39,476 nt of DNA from NCBI GenBank assembly GCA_021648265.1, contig JAKITD010000023.1, positions 1 through 39,476 of the forward strand, given 5' to 3'. Of the stretch, positions 1-7,565 are shown piece after piece. The first letter of the stretch is position 1, and every line of letters begins with the position of its first letter. This DNA is from Flavobacteriaceae bacterium. GTDB lineage: Bacteria > Bacteroidota > Bacteroidia > Flavobacteriales > Flavobacteriaceae. The notes beneath the pieces are model-generated. The model ran no database searches, was not told where the DNA came from, and saw only the letters and a program-made list of their open reading frames with translations. Both the position numbers and the translations under genes were made by a program.

Positions 1-2222
1 TCTTTTTTTATTTTATTTTCTGAAGGTAATAATGTATTTACATTGATTTGTCTTTGAATACTTTTTATATAAGAGATGATTTTATTTGGTTTAGTGTAAT
101 CTCCTGTCTTAGTTGCATCATATAAAGACAATAAATATTCTTTCATTATACTATTATAATTAAAAGTATCTAATTTTAAATCTGCATTTAATAGTTTTAG
201 AGCTCCCGTTATAGGCTGTTTGGCTATTGAATCGTTCCAACTTATCCAAAGGTGGTTTGGGGAGTCTTGTACTGGAAAAACCTTAAGTAAATCTCCTTGA
301 TAAATCATTAGAAAAACTTCAGCTCTTTCGTTTAATTTTATAATTTCTCTATCAAAAATATTCTGTTCAGATTGTTTTTTTCTGAAAGCAGTTTCAGCTA
401 CCTGAGCTAATTTGTAGGATCCATCTTCATTAAACAGATCGTTAAATGAAACGTATTTTCCTTGCTGTCCTAAAATATTAACCACAGATTCTTCTTTCAC
501 GTATATTATTTTCTGTTTTTTCCAATATTCTGCATTAATATTCATATCCAAAAAAGCCTGTACAGCATTCATTTTTTCTCTATCAGGGAAATTAAATTTG
601 TCTTTTTTTGAAATTTTATGCATTACATCGTAAGCTAAGGTGCTTACTGGAGCAAATCTACCTTCATAAGTCTGCACCAATAACTTTTCAAACTCTTTTA
701 TATGCTCTTTACTTATTGAACCTGTATAAGTTTCATGAGAATGGTTATTTACATCTTGGTTATTTTGTGAAAAAGCGACTCCTAGATTTATAAAAAATAT
801 AATTATTAATGTGCTTATTGTTTTTCGTTTCGCTCTAGTATTATTAATTTTTTCGAATAATTTACTATATCTAGACTGTTTATTAAACAACGTTAAAACA
901 AAGCCTAATCCTAATAAAAAATACCCAAAATAGGATACCCAAGTTCCATAAAAATCATGATTTACTGAAAGAATAGTACCTCTTTCATCTTTATCGTAGG
1001 ATGACTGAAAAAAACGATATCCTCCATAATCTAAAACATTATTCATAAATATTCTATGATTTTTATTTACCGCTTTTTCTTGGTCTATTAATGTAACCTC
1101 ACTTGCATAAGAAGATGGGCTATTTGACCCTGCATATCGCTCTAGTATAAATTTGTTTAATTTAATTGCAAATGGAAGGTGCATTTTTTTTAATCCATAT
1201 GAAATTTCAATTTCTTTATCATTAAATTTCTCCTTTTGATAATTATCTAAATACCCTCTACCACCAACTAGGGGAACTTCTTTTGTTATTCCGTTATAAG
1301 TAATTGTTGTTACCAAAACATCAGGTCCTGAAGTAGTTTCGTCCCCTTCGGCATATTGTATATGTGCATTGTTATATGTTTTAATGAGGGCAAACGCAAC
1401 ATGAGTTGCTCCAGGTTTATAAACGTGTTTTGGTTTTAATTGGGTTAAAGTGTTTTTTGGAATAATTTCGGAAATCATTTCTGGCATTTTTATTACTTCA
1501 ACAGAAGCAGGATACACAAAAAACACTTTATTATTGTGCAAGGTAAGTACCATTGCATTGGGCTTTTCGGTAGTATTAAAAGCTAGTGAAAATCCGTGTT
1601 TAACATTAACTGCACCTTCTTTTAAAATTATTTTATCTTGGTGGTTGTCTGAACTAAGATTAATTTCTATAATTTTTTTTCCATTTGTTCCTTTTCCTTC
1701 ATGGTATGTTTCTATTGCATTATTTATATGCTTTTTAAAATCAATTTTTACAGGATTTTTATCTGTGTAAATAGTGTATGAAAATGAATTATCGCTTTTA
1801 GCTCCTATAAGTATTGGTTTATTAGATGAAAAAGTGTTAGTAGCTGTTCTCACGCTTATATATGGATCTGAACTAAACATATAATTTGTTGATTCTCCTT
1901 CCCGAATATGCATAGTCCCTTCGTAACCTATATACCTAGTTATGCCCGCTCCCATTATTATAATAATAAAAGCAATATGAAACGTTAATGATGCCCATCT
2001 TTCTCTTCTTAAAAGTTGATATCTTTTAATACTTCCAATAAAATTAACAATTAATAATAATAGTAATACTTCAAACCACTTGGCGTTATAAACAAGTATT
2101 TTAGAAGTTATTGTATCATACTTATCTTCAATAAAAGTTGCTGTAGCTATAGCAATTGTAAAGACAATAAGAAGTATTAAAGTAGTTTTTGACGAAATTA
2201 AAATACTAAGTAGTTTTTTCAT
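1..2222 (-). CDS. ccsBA: Cytochrome c biogenesis protein CcsBA (ResB/CcsA fusion), N-terminal ~740 residues; 3' end beyond window
   Basis: This gene is open from an ATG at 2222 to the left edge with no stop. The start reads MKKLLSILISSKTTLILL. Hydrophobic segments lie at about residues 14-30, 50-63 and 79-97, followed by a long extracytoplasmic domain and another membrane segment near residue 425, just after GGYRFFQSSYDKDERG. This is the layout of the ResB-like half of the Bacteroidota CcsBA fusion, which exports heme and attaches it to CXXCH motifs outside the cytoplasmic membrane. His82, in the third segment (LTFHIAF), sits where the family has its first membrane heme-ligand histidine. The WWD-containing CcsA half must lie off the window. 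It diverges from an NrfJ-like gene and shares an FNR-like operator with it. It probably matures the neighbouring multiheme cytochromes, although a left-flank cytochrome operon is also possible. Confidence 0.9.
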   Translation of the reverse strand, partial: MKKLLSILISSKTTLILLIVFTIAIATATFIEDKYDTITSKILVYNAKWFEVLLLLLIVNFIGSIKRYQLLRRERWASLTFHIAFIIIIMGAGITRYIGYEGTMHIREGESTNYMFSSDPYISVRTATNTFSSNKPILIGAKSDNSFSYTIYTDKNPVKIDFKKHINNAIETYHEGKGTNGKKIIEINLSSDNHQDKIILKEGAVNVKHGFSLAFNTTEKPNAMVLTLHNNKVFFVYPASVEVIKMPEMISEIIPKNTLTQLKPKHVYKPGATHVAFALIKTYNNAHIQYAEGDETTSGPDVLVTTITYNGITKEVPLVGGRGYLDNYQKEKFNDKEIEISYGLKKMHLPFAIKLNKFILERYAGSNSPSSYASEVTLIDQEKAVNKNHRIFMNNVLDYGGYRFFQSSYDKDERGTILSVNHDFYGTWVSYFGYFLLGLGFVLTLFNKQSRYSKLFEKINNTRAKRKTISTLIIIFFINLGVAFSQNNQDVNNHSHETYTGSISKEHIKEFEKLLVQTYEGRFAPVSTLAYDVMHKISKKDKFNFPDREKMNAVQAFLDMNINAEYWKKQKIIYVKEESVVNILGQQGKYVSFNDLFNEDGSYKLAQVAETAFRKKQSEQNIFDREIIKLNERAEVFLMIYQGDLLKVFPVQDSPNHLWISWNDSIAKQPITGALKLLNADLKLDTFNYNSIMKEYLLSLYDATKTGDYTKPNKIISYIKSIQRQINVNTLLPSENKIKK

Positions 2223-2242
2223 AAGACGAAAATTTTAACATC

Positions 2243-2250
2243 CAAATTTA
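2243..2250 (-). promoter_or_regulatory. -7 promoter element of ccsBA
   Basis: On the minus strand this reads TAAATTTG, a perfect match to the Bacteroidota -7 consensus TAnnTTTG. The last G (2243) is 36.5 bp from the centre of the FNR-like palindrome at 2274-2285 and about 20 nt before the ccsBA ATG. No TTG is seen at the -33 position, as expected of an activator-dependent promoter. Confidence 0.65.
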
Positions 2251-2272
2251 ACAATTTTACAAACTAACATTA

Positions 2273-2286
2273 CTGATATATATCAG
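2273..2286. promoter_or_regulatory. FNR/CRP-type palindromic operator between ccsBA and the NrfJ-like gene
   Basis: CTGATATATATCAG is a perfect 14-base palindrome whose core TGAT-N4-ATCA matches the FNR-family half-site pattern. It lies midway between two TAAATTTG elements on opposite strands, each exactly 36.5 bp from its centre. If transcription starts about 5 nt after the -7 element, the site is centred near -41.5 for both promoters, the usual class II activator position. That a Crp/Fnr-family protein binds here is inferred. Confidence 0.65.
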
Positions 2287-2308
2287 CCTTTAATATAAAC
2301 ATCTTCCG

Positions 2309-2316
2309 TAAATTTG
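2309..2316 (+). promoter_or_regulatory. -7 promoter element of the NrfJ-like operon
   Basis: TAAATTTG is a perfect TAnnTTTG match, with its last base 36.5 bp from the centre of the palindrome at 2274-2285 and 31 nt before the ATG at 2348. The -33 region is occupied by the edge of the palindrome and has no TTG. Confidence 0.65.
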
Positions 2317-2347
2317 GCATTATACTACAACTTAAACACTTATTATT

Positions 2348-3055
2348 ATGAGACTTATATTAATGAATTTATTTTTTATTTCTTTATTTTTTTCTTGTAA
2401 ATCCGATATAAAAAAGGACAGCGAGAATAGTTTGTCTGCACGAAAAATTGTGGTTCAGGAAGTAATAAATATAAAAGATTACACTTATTTACGTGTTTTT
2501 GAAAATGATGTTGAGAAATGGGTTGCAACTTCACCAATTTCTGCTGAGAAAGGAACGGTTTTTTATTTTAAAAACGCAATGGAAATGGCTGATTTTGAAA
2601 GCAAAGAGCTAAACAAAATATTTAACAACATACTTTTTGTAGATCGTCTTAGTACAACCCCAGATTTGACACTTGTTGAAGATAAAATCACTATGAAAAA
2701 TTTATCTGAAAAAGCAACTAAACCCATTATTGAACAAAAAGAAATAACAATTACTCCAACAAACGGAACAATAAGTATTTCTGAAATTTATAAAAACAAA
2801 GAAAACTATAATAACAAAGTCGTAACTGTAAAGGGAGAAGTGACTAAAGTTAATCCTGCAATATTAAACAAAAATTGGGTTCATTTACAAGATGGCAGTT
2901 CATTTAATAATGATTTTGATTTAACAATTACAACCCAAAGTGAACTTATAGTAGGTGATGTAGTTACTCTAAAAGGAACACTAGTAACTAATAAAGATTT
3001 TGGTGCAGGATACACCTATAGTGTTATTATTGAAGATGCAATATTAATAGAATAG
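2348..3055 (+). CDS. NrfJ-like lipoprotein with C-terminal OB-fold domain
   Basis: A 235-residue predicted lipoprotein: the start MRLILMNLFFISLFFSC has a lipobox with Cys17. Residues ~33-103 form a domain marked by DYTYLRVF, a W in EKWVAT and SKELNKIFNNILFV. This resembles small exported proteins found beside multiheme cytochrome and nrf loci (NrfJ-like); the family assignment is from memory of the motif pattern. Residues ~148-235 (VVTVKGEVTKV, WVHLQDG, GDVVTLKGTL) look like an OB-fold of the exported type. It is first of two tandem paralogues; the second starts 46 bp downstream. Its biochemical role is unknown. Binding of a small ligand or help in cytochrome assembly would fit its position. 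It is probably controlled by the FNR-like site upstream. Confidence 0.7.
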   Translation: MRLILMNLFFISLFFSCKSDIKKDSENSLSARKIVVQEVINIKDYTYLRVFENDVEKWVATSPISAEKGTVFYFKNAMEMADFESKELNKIFNNILFVDRLSTTPDLTLVEDKITMKNLSEKATKPIIEQKEITITPTNGTISISEIYKNKENYNNKVVTVKGEVTKVNPAILNKNWVHLQDGSSFNNDFDLTITTQSELIVGDVVTLKGTLVTNKDFGAGYTYSVIIEDAILIE

Positions 3056-3101
3056 AATCACTTAAACTTCTCTATTAAAAAGCATACTAATTAAGAAACA
3101 A

Positions 3102-3818
3102 ATGAATATCGGTTTTATGAAACAAACAGCAATTTTACTTACTGCTATGGTATTCTTTTTTAATATTGAAAACGGATTTTCTCAAAACAAGACAATTTAT
3201 GAAGTAACCGCTACTGAAGTAATACAAGTAAGTTCTTACACCTATTTACTTGTAAAAGGTAAAAACACAAAAATGTGGTTAGTGGTTCCAAAATTTGAAG
3301 CTAAAGTAGGTGAAAAATATTACTATAAAGGAGGAATGTTAATGTCTAATTTTAATAGTAAAGAATTAAATAGAACTTTCGAAAATGTTTTATTTCTAGA
3401 GAATATAAGCCCTAGTAAAATTGATTTAGAAATTAAAACATACAAACACAATAGTAAAAACAATAACTCAAAAAAAGATACTAATAAAAAACTTAAAAAA
3501 ATATCTGAAAAAATCCCACCTATCTCAAATGGAATTTCAATATCTGAATTATTAAAAAACAAACACCTCTATAAAGGCAAAACCGTAATCATTAAAGGTA
3601 AAGTAACAAAATATACTCCCAAAATAATGTATAAAAACTGGTTTCATTTACAAGACGGAACAGAATATAATGATGTTTTTGAAATTACTGTTACTACAAA
3701 TGCACAATTAAAAGTTGGTGATATAGTAACTGTAAAAGGTACAATAACCTTAAACAAAGACTTTGGCTACGGTTACCTTTACAAAATAATTTTAGAAAAT
3801 GCTGTTATTATTGAATAG
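3102..3818 (+). CDS. Exported NrfJ-like/OB-fold protein, paralogue of the preceding gene
   Basis: A 238-residue protein with the same two-domain plan as its upstream neighbour. The first domain has SSYTYLLVKG, MWLVVP and SKELNRTFENVLFL (residues ~40-105). After a lysine/asparagine-rich linker (~115-145) comes an OB-fold-like domain (VIIKGKVTKYTP, WFHLQDG, GDIVTVKGTITLNKDFG). Unlike the neighbour it has a cleavable signal peptide (ending near GFSQ) and no lipobox cysteine, so one copy is membrane-anchored and the other probably soluble in the periplasm. Translation could start at 3102 or at the in-frame ATG at 3117 (MKQTAILL), which gives a more ordinary signal peptide. It is likely co-transcribed with the 2348 gene and ends tail-to-tail with the 11-heme cytochrome gene. 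Confidence 0.7.
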   Translation: MNIGFMKQTAILLTAMVFFFNIENGFSQNKTIYEVTATEVIQVSSYTYLLVKGKNTKMWLVVPKFEAKVGEKYYYKGGMLMSNFNSKELNRTFENVLFLENISPSKIDLEIKTYKHNSKNNNSKKDTNKKLKKISEKIPPISNGISISELLKNKHLYKGKTVIIKGKVTKYTPKIMYKNWFHLQDGTEYNDVFEITVTTNAQLKVGDIVTVKGTITLNKDFGYGYLYKIILENAVIIE

Positions 3819-3836
3819 CTACCTCTAGTTTAATTG

Positions 3837-4904
3837 CTACAATTCTCTACTATAACTTTGTTCTTTATGGCAACCACTTAAACAAGTACCTCCTTGCTCT
3901 GTGGCAATATACTTTAAAGGCATATCCCAACTTCCAAACTTAACGGTTTCGGGAACTAAATGATCTCTACTAGAGCCATGAATACTGTGGCAGTTTACAC
4001 AAGTTCTTCCTTTTTTCTTATTAATATGAATATAATGAAGATTCTGTTCTCCATTTCTAAACTCTGTAGCATACTTAGTTTTTTCTAATAATAATAAATC
4101 TGCATCATGACACCCAAAACAAAGGTCATAGTTTTCTTCGGTTCCTTCTGCATAATTTTTTGTAGGATAAGGAACATTTAGTAAGTACAAATTCTCTGAA
4201 GCGTGTGGGTTGTGACAAACGGTACAGCCATCATCAAGTGCTTCATGTTTAAATTCACTTTCCCTTATTAACTTTTCTATATTACTTATTTCTCTTTTAT
4301 CTACTTTAATAGTTTCATTATGACATTCTAAACATAGTGCTTTTTCATTTTTTAAAAGTATCTTTTTTATTGAAGAAGAGTGAGGAGAATGACAATTAAC
4401 ACAACCCCCTTCCTTTGTGGCAGGAGTATGTACAATTTTAGACTTTTTAATAAAACTTTCCAACTCATCATGGCAGAAATAACATAAATCGGGTGATTTT
4501 GCGAAAATTAAATTTGAATCGTTAGAACTATGAACTTCATGACATTCCATACAATCACCCTTTTTAACAGGGTCATGAATATATTTAACTTCTAGATACA
4601 CATCCCGAGCCTCCTCATGGCAAGAATAACAAAGTGCTGCACCTTCATATAAAAGTGTAAAGCCTTCTTCATCTTCAACTGGATGCTTTTTACCGTTAGG
4701 TATATGGCAAATTAAACAGTCTGTTGCCGTTGGACCATGAACTATTTTATTTTTTACGGTTCTACTATGGCAATCAACACAGGTTTTTTCTGTGGTTATT
4801 TCTTGAGCATGAAGTTGTAAATTAATTATAAATAAAATAAACAATACCTTAGTTATAAAATTACGTAAGCCCATTATTTCTATACTTTTTATTGATGTTT
4901 TCAT
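3837..4904 (-). CDS. Exported 11-heme c-type cytochrome (doubled CXXCH type)
   Basis: A 355-residue protein with an N-terminal signal peptide (hydrophobic to about LHAQ, residue 34). It has ten CXXCH heme-attachment motifs (CVDCH, CLICH, CYSCH, CMECH, CYFCH, CVNCH, CLECH, CTVCH, CFGCH, CVNCH) plus a terminal C-X3-CH motif, CLSGCH, at residues 341-346. Many motifs occur in pairs with SPH/NPH/VHS following, the pattern of doubled CXXCH domains. It is the last gene of the 8636->3837 unit, 61 bp after the beta-barrel gene. There is no lipobox and no type IX sorting domain, so it is periplasmic or passes through the barrel to the surface. The likely role is electron transfer as one half of a porin-cytochrome conduit; the redox partner is unknown. 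Confidence 0.85.
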   Translation of the reverse strand: MKTSIKSIEIMGLRNFITKVLFILFIINLQLHAQEITTEKTCVDCHSRTVKNKIVHGPTATDCLICHIPNGKKHPVEDEEGFTLLYEGAALCYSCHEEARDVYLEVKYIHDPVKKGDCMECHEVHSSNDSNLIFAKSPDLCYFCHDELESFIKKSKIVHTPATKEGGCVNCHSPHSSSIKKILLKNEKALCLECHNETIKVDKREISNIEKLIRESEFKHEALDDGCTVCHNPHASENLYLLNVPYPTKNYAEGTEENYDLCFGCHDADLLLLEKTKYATEFRNGEQNLHYIHINKKKGRTCVNCHSIHGSSRDHLVPETVKFGSWDMPLKYIATEQGGTCLSGCHKEQSYSREL

Positions 4905-4965
4905 CTTACTTAAAATTTGTATGTTCTAAAATAATACTTTTTAGTATTTTAATCAAGAAATCTAG

Positions 4966-6951
4966 TTAAAACCTTCTTGTTATACTTAAATTAACTCTAT
5001 TAAAATCTGTTGTTTCATTAAATAATTCATTTCTATAAATTGCTAGTCCAGCATTTATATATAAAGCTCTATATTGAGTACTTATTTCTAATTTGGATGT
5101 TAGTAATTTTAAATTAATCCCTTCAACTGTACCTTCTTGATTTCTGTATCCTCCTTCAATTCTTATTCTTGTTTTGTTACTTATTTTATAAGACATATTT
5201 CCAGTTATATTGAAAAATTTTTGCTTATTCCCCTCTTCAAGTATCATATAATAATCTTGAATTATTCCATTTAAGGCATAAGTAAATTTATTTTTAATAT
5301 TTCCATTTAAAGAAATATAATATTTCATTAATCTATATGGTACAATTGTACTATTATAATCATCGTATTCTACACCTACATTTATAAATTTATACCTAAA
5401 CCTTGTTCCATAAACATTTTTGGTAAAATAATTAAGCGTTAGATAATTTATATTAACAGGGTTTACATAGTCTTGCTTCGAGGTAGTATAATACACTTCA
5501 AATTTATTTTTAAATAATGATATATTAATTCCAAAAAGATTTGTTATCGAAGTAAATTTGAAAGATTGAGGTTGAACATACATGTAATCAACATATATAA
5601 ATGAATTATTACTTATAATACCTCCTGGAATTCGTTGTATTTCTATAAACTCATTGTATTCAATAATAACATAATCAATGTTAAGTTGATAAATTATTGT
5701 TCCTGTATTGTCTCTAACCGTTATTGACGAAGCATCAATATTTTGGTTATTTAGAAGAACCATTTCGCCATCAGATAACAAATGACTTTCGTTTTGCACA
5801 TTAACTATATTATCCTCACTTCTTCTGTTTTGATTAAATAAATTTAACTTATAAGAAAGAGATAATACCCCATCTAACGGTATTTTTTTTGTATACCTAA
5901 CATCCAGTCCTAGTCTGTTTGTATTCTCATTATATTGATTATCACTAACTATATTGTTATAATTATATGAGATGTTTGTTCGTAAACTTTCGTATAACTT
6001 ATGAAGCAGTATTCCTTTTACATTATGTTGTTTGGTATGTTGAGAGCTTCCTTCAATGTTAAAATAGTTATAATTGCCTGAAAAAGTAAAATTTTTAGGT
6101 AATTTTAAAAAAGCATTTTCCATTATCTGAAATCTTTTAAAAAAATAATCTCCCGTTTGGTTTTCATTAGAAATTCTTGAGGTTAAACTGTACTTTCTAT
6201 CTGAGTCTAAAAAAAGCCTATTAGTCAGCTGCCAGATTCCAATATTATTTTTAATATTATTAATAATTAATGTGCTATTGGGTAATTCGAAAGTGTTGTC
6301 ATACTCATATTTATTATAAGAATATACAAATTCATTCCAGTCTTGATCTCCAAAAGATTTGTGAGTTCTAATTTCAAATAAATCTTGTTTTGTAACAAAC
6401 CTTACATTTGTTTCTAGTTCTTTTTGATCGCCAATACTATTATTATAAGAAACTGTAAATGGAAGTGTTTTATTTGAATAATTTAATGTCCCTCCAAAAT
6501 TCTTATAATTAGATTTAAAATTAGTTAAGTTCTCTCTATTATTATATGTTTCGTTAATATTTGTAAAAAAATTAAAACTAAGGTTATTATGCTTAAAAAA
6601 TGTTGCTTTAGCATACAGTTTTTTTAATGTATTAATTTCATTTCTGTCTGGAGCCAATAAGGAAAGTCTTTGTCCAGTTTCTGGGCTATACCCAACATTC
6701 AAATCTAAAGTGACAAAATTGGGATGCCAAAAAAAACTTCGGGTATTAACAAATAAACCTACAGAACCATAGGCGTTTTCAATTTCTTCTAAAGTATTTA
6801 GTCTTTCAATATCTTGATTCCAATAAGCTCCATTTAAAATAACCTCTCCATTAATTGATGTTAATTTCCAAAATGCAGTAGTCGTTTCGGGTTTTTGGGT
6901 GTACCCAAGGCTTGAATAACATAGTAAATATAATAAGAGTATTCTTCTCAT
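4966..6951 (-). CDS. Outer-membrane beta-barrel protein of a porin-cytochrome cluster
   Basis: A 661-residue protein with a signal peptide (cleavage near GYTQ). The rest is made almost entirely of alternating polar/hydrophobic strands rich in Tyr, Phe and Asn (for example NFFTNINETY, YSYNKYEY, YNYFNIEG), ending in the aromatic residue typical of outer-membrane barrels (NLSITRRF). No TonB box or plug domain was recognised, so it is more likely a porin than a TonB-dependent receptor. Residues ~385-460 (LSDGEMVLLNNQNID, NIDYVIIEYNEFIEIQRIPG) interrupt the strand pattern and look like a small separate domain. It lies between a 5-heme lipoprotein gene (6 bp upstream) and an 11-heme gene, as in porin-cytochrome conduits. 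That it sheathes a heme wire is inference from this context. Confidence 0.7.
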   Translation of the reverse strand: MRRILLLYLLCYSSLGYTQKPETTTAFWKLTSINGEVILNGAYWNQDIERLNTLEEIENAYGSVGLFVNTRSFFWHPNFVTLDLNVGYSPETGQRLSLLAPDRNEINTLKKLYAKATFFKHNNLSFNFFTNINETYNNRENLTNFKSNYKNFGGTLNYSNKTLPFTVSYNNSIGDQKELETNVRFVTKQDLFEIRTHKSFGDQDWNEFVYSYNKYEYDNTFELPNSTLIINNIKNNIGIWQLTNRLFLDSDRKYSLTSRISNENQTGDYFFKRFQIMENAFLKLPKNFTFSGNYNYFNIEGSSQHTKQHNVKGILLHKLYESLRTNISYNYNNIVSDNQYNENTNRLGLDVRYTKKIPLDGVLSLSYKLNLFNQNRRSEDNIVNVQNESHLLSDGEMVLLNNQNIDASSITVRDNTGTIIYQLNIDYVIIEYNEFIEIQRIPGGIISNNSFIYVDYMYVQPQSFKFTSITNLFGINISLFKNKFEVYYTTSKQDYVNPVNINYLTLNYFTKNVYGTRFRYKFINVGVEYDDYNSTIVPYRLMKYYISLNGNIKNKFTYALNGIIQDYYMILEEGNKQKFFNITGNMSYKISNKTRIRIEGGYRNQEGTVEGINLKLLTSKLEISTQYRALYINAGLAIYRNELFNETTDFNRVNLSITRRF

Positions 6952-6957
6952 TTTAAA

Positions 6958-7557
6958 CTATTTGTTTTTAATTAAAAACATATTAGAATCCCCTCCATGA
7001 GGGTTATGGCACTTCAAGCACGTCGTTTTACTTATATCTTTATGTTCATTATTATCTCCCAAAACATCCAAATCATGACAATTCAAACAAAGATTTTGAA
7101 CACTTCTTACTAATAGATTTTTATATTTTGCTCTGTGCGGACTATGGCAAACTAAACAATCTCCTGAAGCAACAGGACCATGTAATATTAAATATGAAGT
7201 ATTAAAATTATCGTGGCATTTATAGCATAATTTATCTGAGGACTTTAGGGGATTTTTTGTGTTTTGCATATTATGACACTCAGAACACTTTCGTTCTCTA
7301 TAAGGCTCATGGATACTAACACTTATTTTTTCATTAGTTCTCCTGTTATTTACAAATACTTTATTATTCTTTTCAGATAATAAACTGTCAACATTGCTTA
7401 ATGAATCTTGATAAATTGGGGAGTAAACCTCATACTTTGGAACTCCATCGAAAATAAAAGATTTAATTTGGTATGAAGACTTTGAAGAGCATGCACAAAA
7501 CAACGTTGTGATAAGTGTAAATAATATAAGCCGAATGTGCCCTTTAGCTATAAACAT
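6958..7557 (-). CDS. Pentaheme c-type cytochrome lipoprotein
   Basis: A 199-residue protein starting with a lipoprotein signal (LITTLFCAC, modified Cys probably residue 23). It carries five CXXCH motifs in its second half: CSECH, CYKCH, CLVCH, CLNCH and CLKCH, with HGP, SPH and NPHGG histidines nearby for distal ligation. The first ~85 residues have no heme motif and look like a tether or docking segment. The gene sits 6 bp from the beta-barrel gene and 8 bp after an NHL lipoprotein gene, so the three are surely one operon. A lipidated small cytochrome next to a barrel suggests the periplasmic electron donor to, or acceptor from, the conduit. Confidence 0.85.
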   Translation of the reverse strand: MFIAKGHIRLILFTLITTLFCACSSKSSYQIKSFIFDGVPKYEVYSPIYQDSLSNVDSLLSEKNNKVFVNNRRTNEKISVSIHEPYRERKCSECHNMQNTKNPLKSSDKLCYKCHDNFNTSYLILHGPVASGDCLVCHSPHRAKYKNLLVRSVQNLCLNCHDLDVLGDNNEHKDISKTTCLKCHNPHGGDSNMFLIKNK

Positions 7558-7565
7558 TATAAAAC

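Noticed and set aside
1450-1770. 106-residue plus-strand open frame near the left edge
   Set aside because: It is antisense to the continuous ccsBA frame, which has clear family features through this region.
4933-4948. Short hairpin AATACT-TTTT-AGTATT between the barrel and 11-heme genes
   Set aside because: Only six A/T-rich pairs in the stem; too weak to call a terminator or attenuator in such AT-rich DNA.
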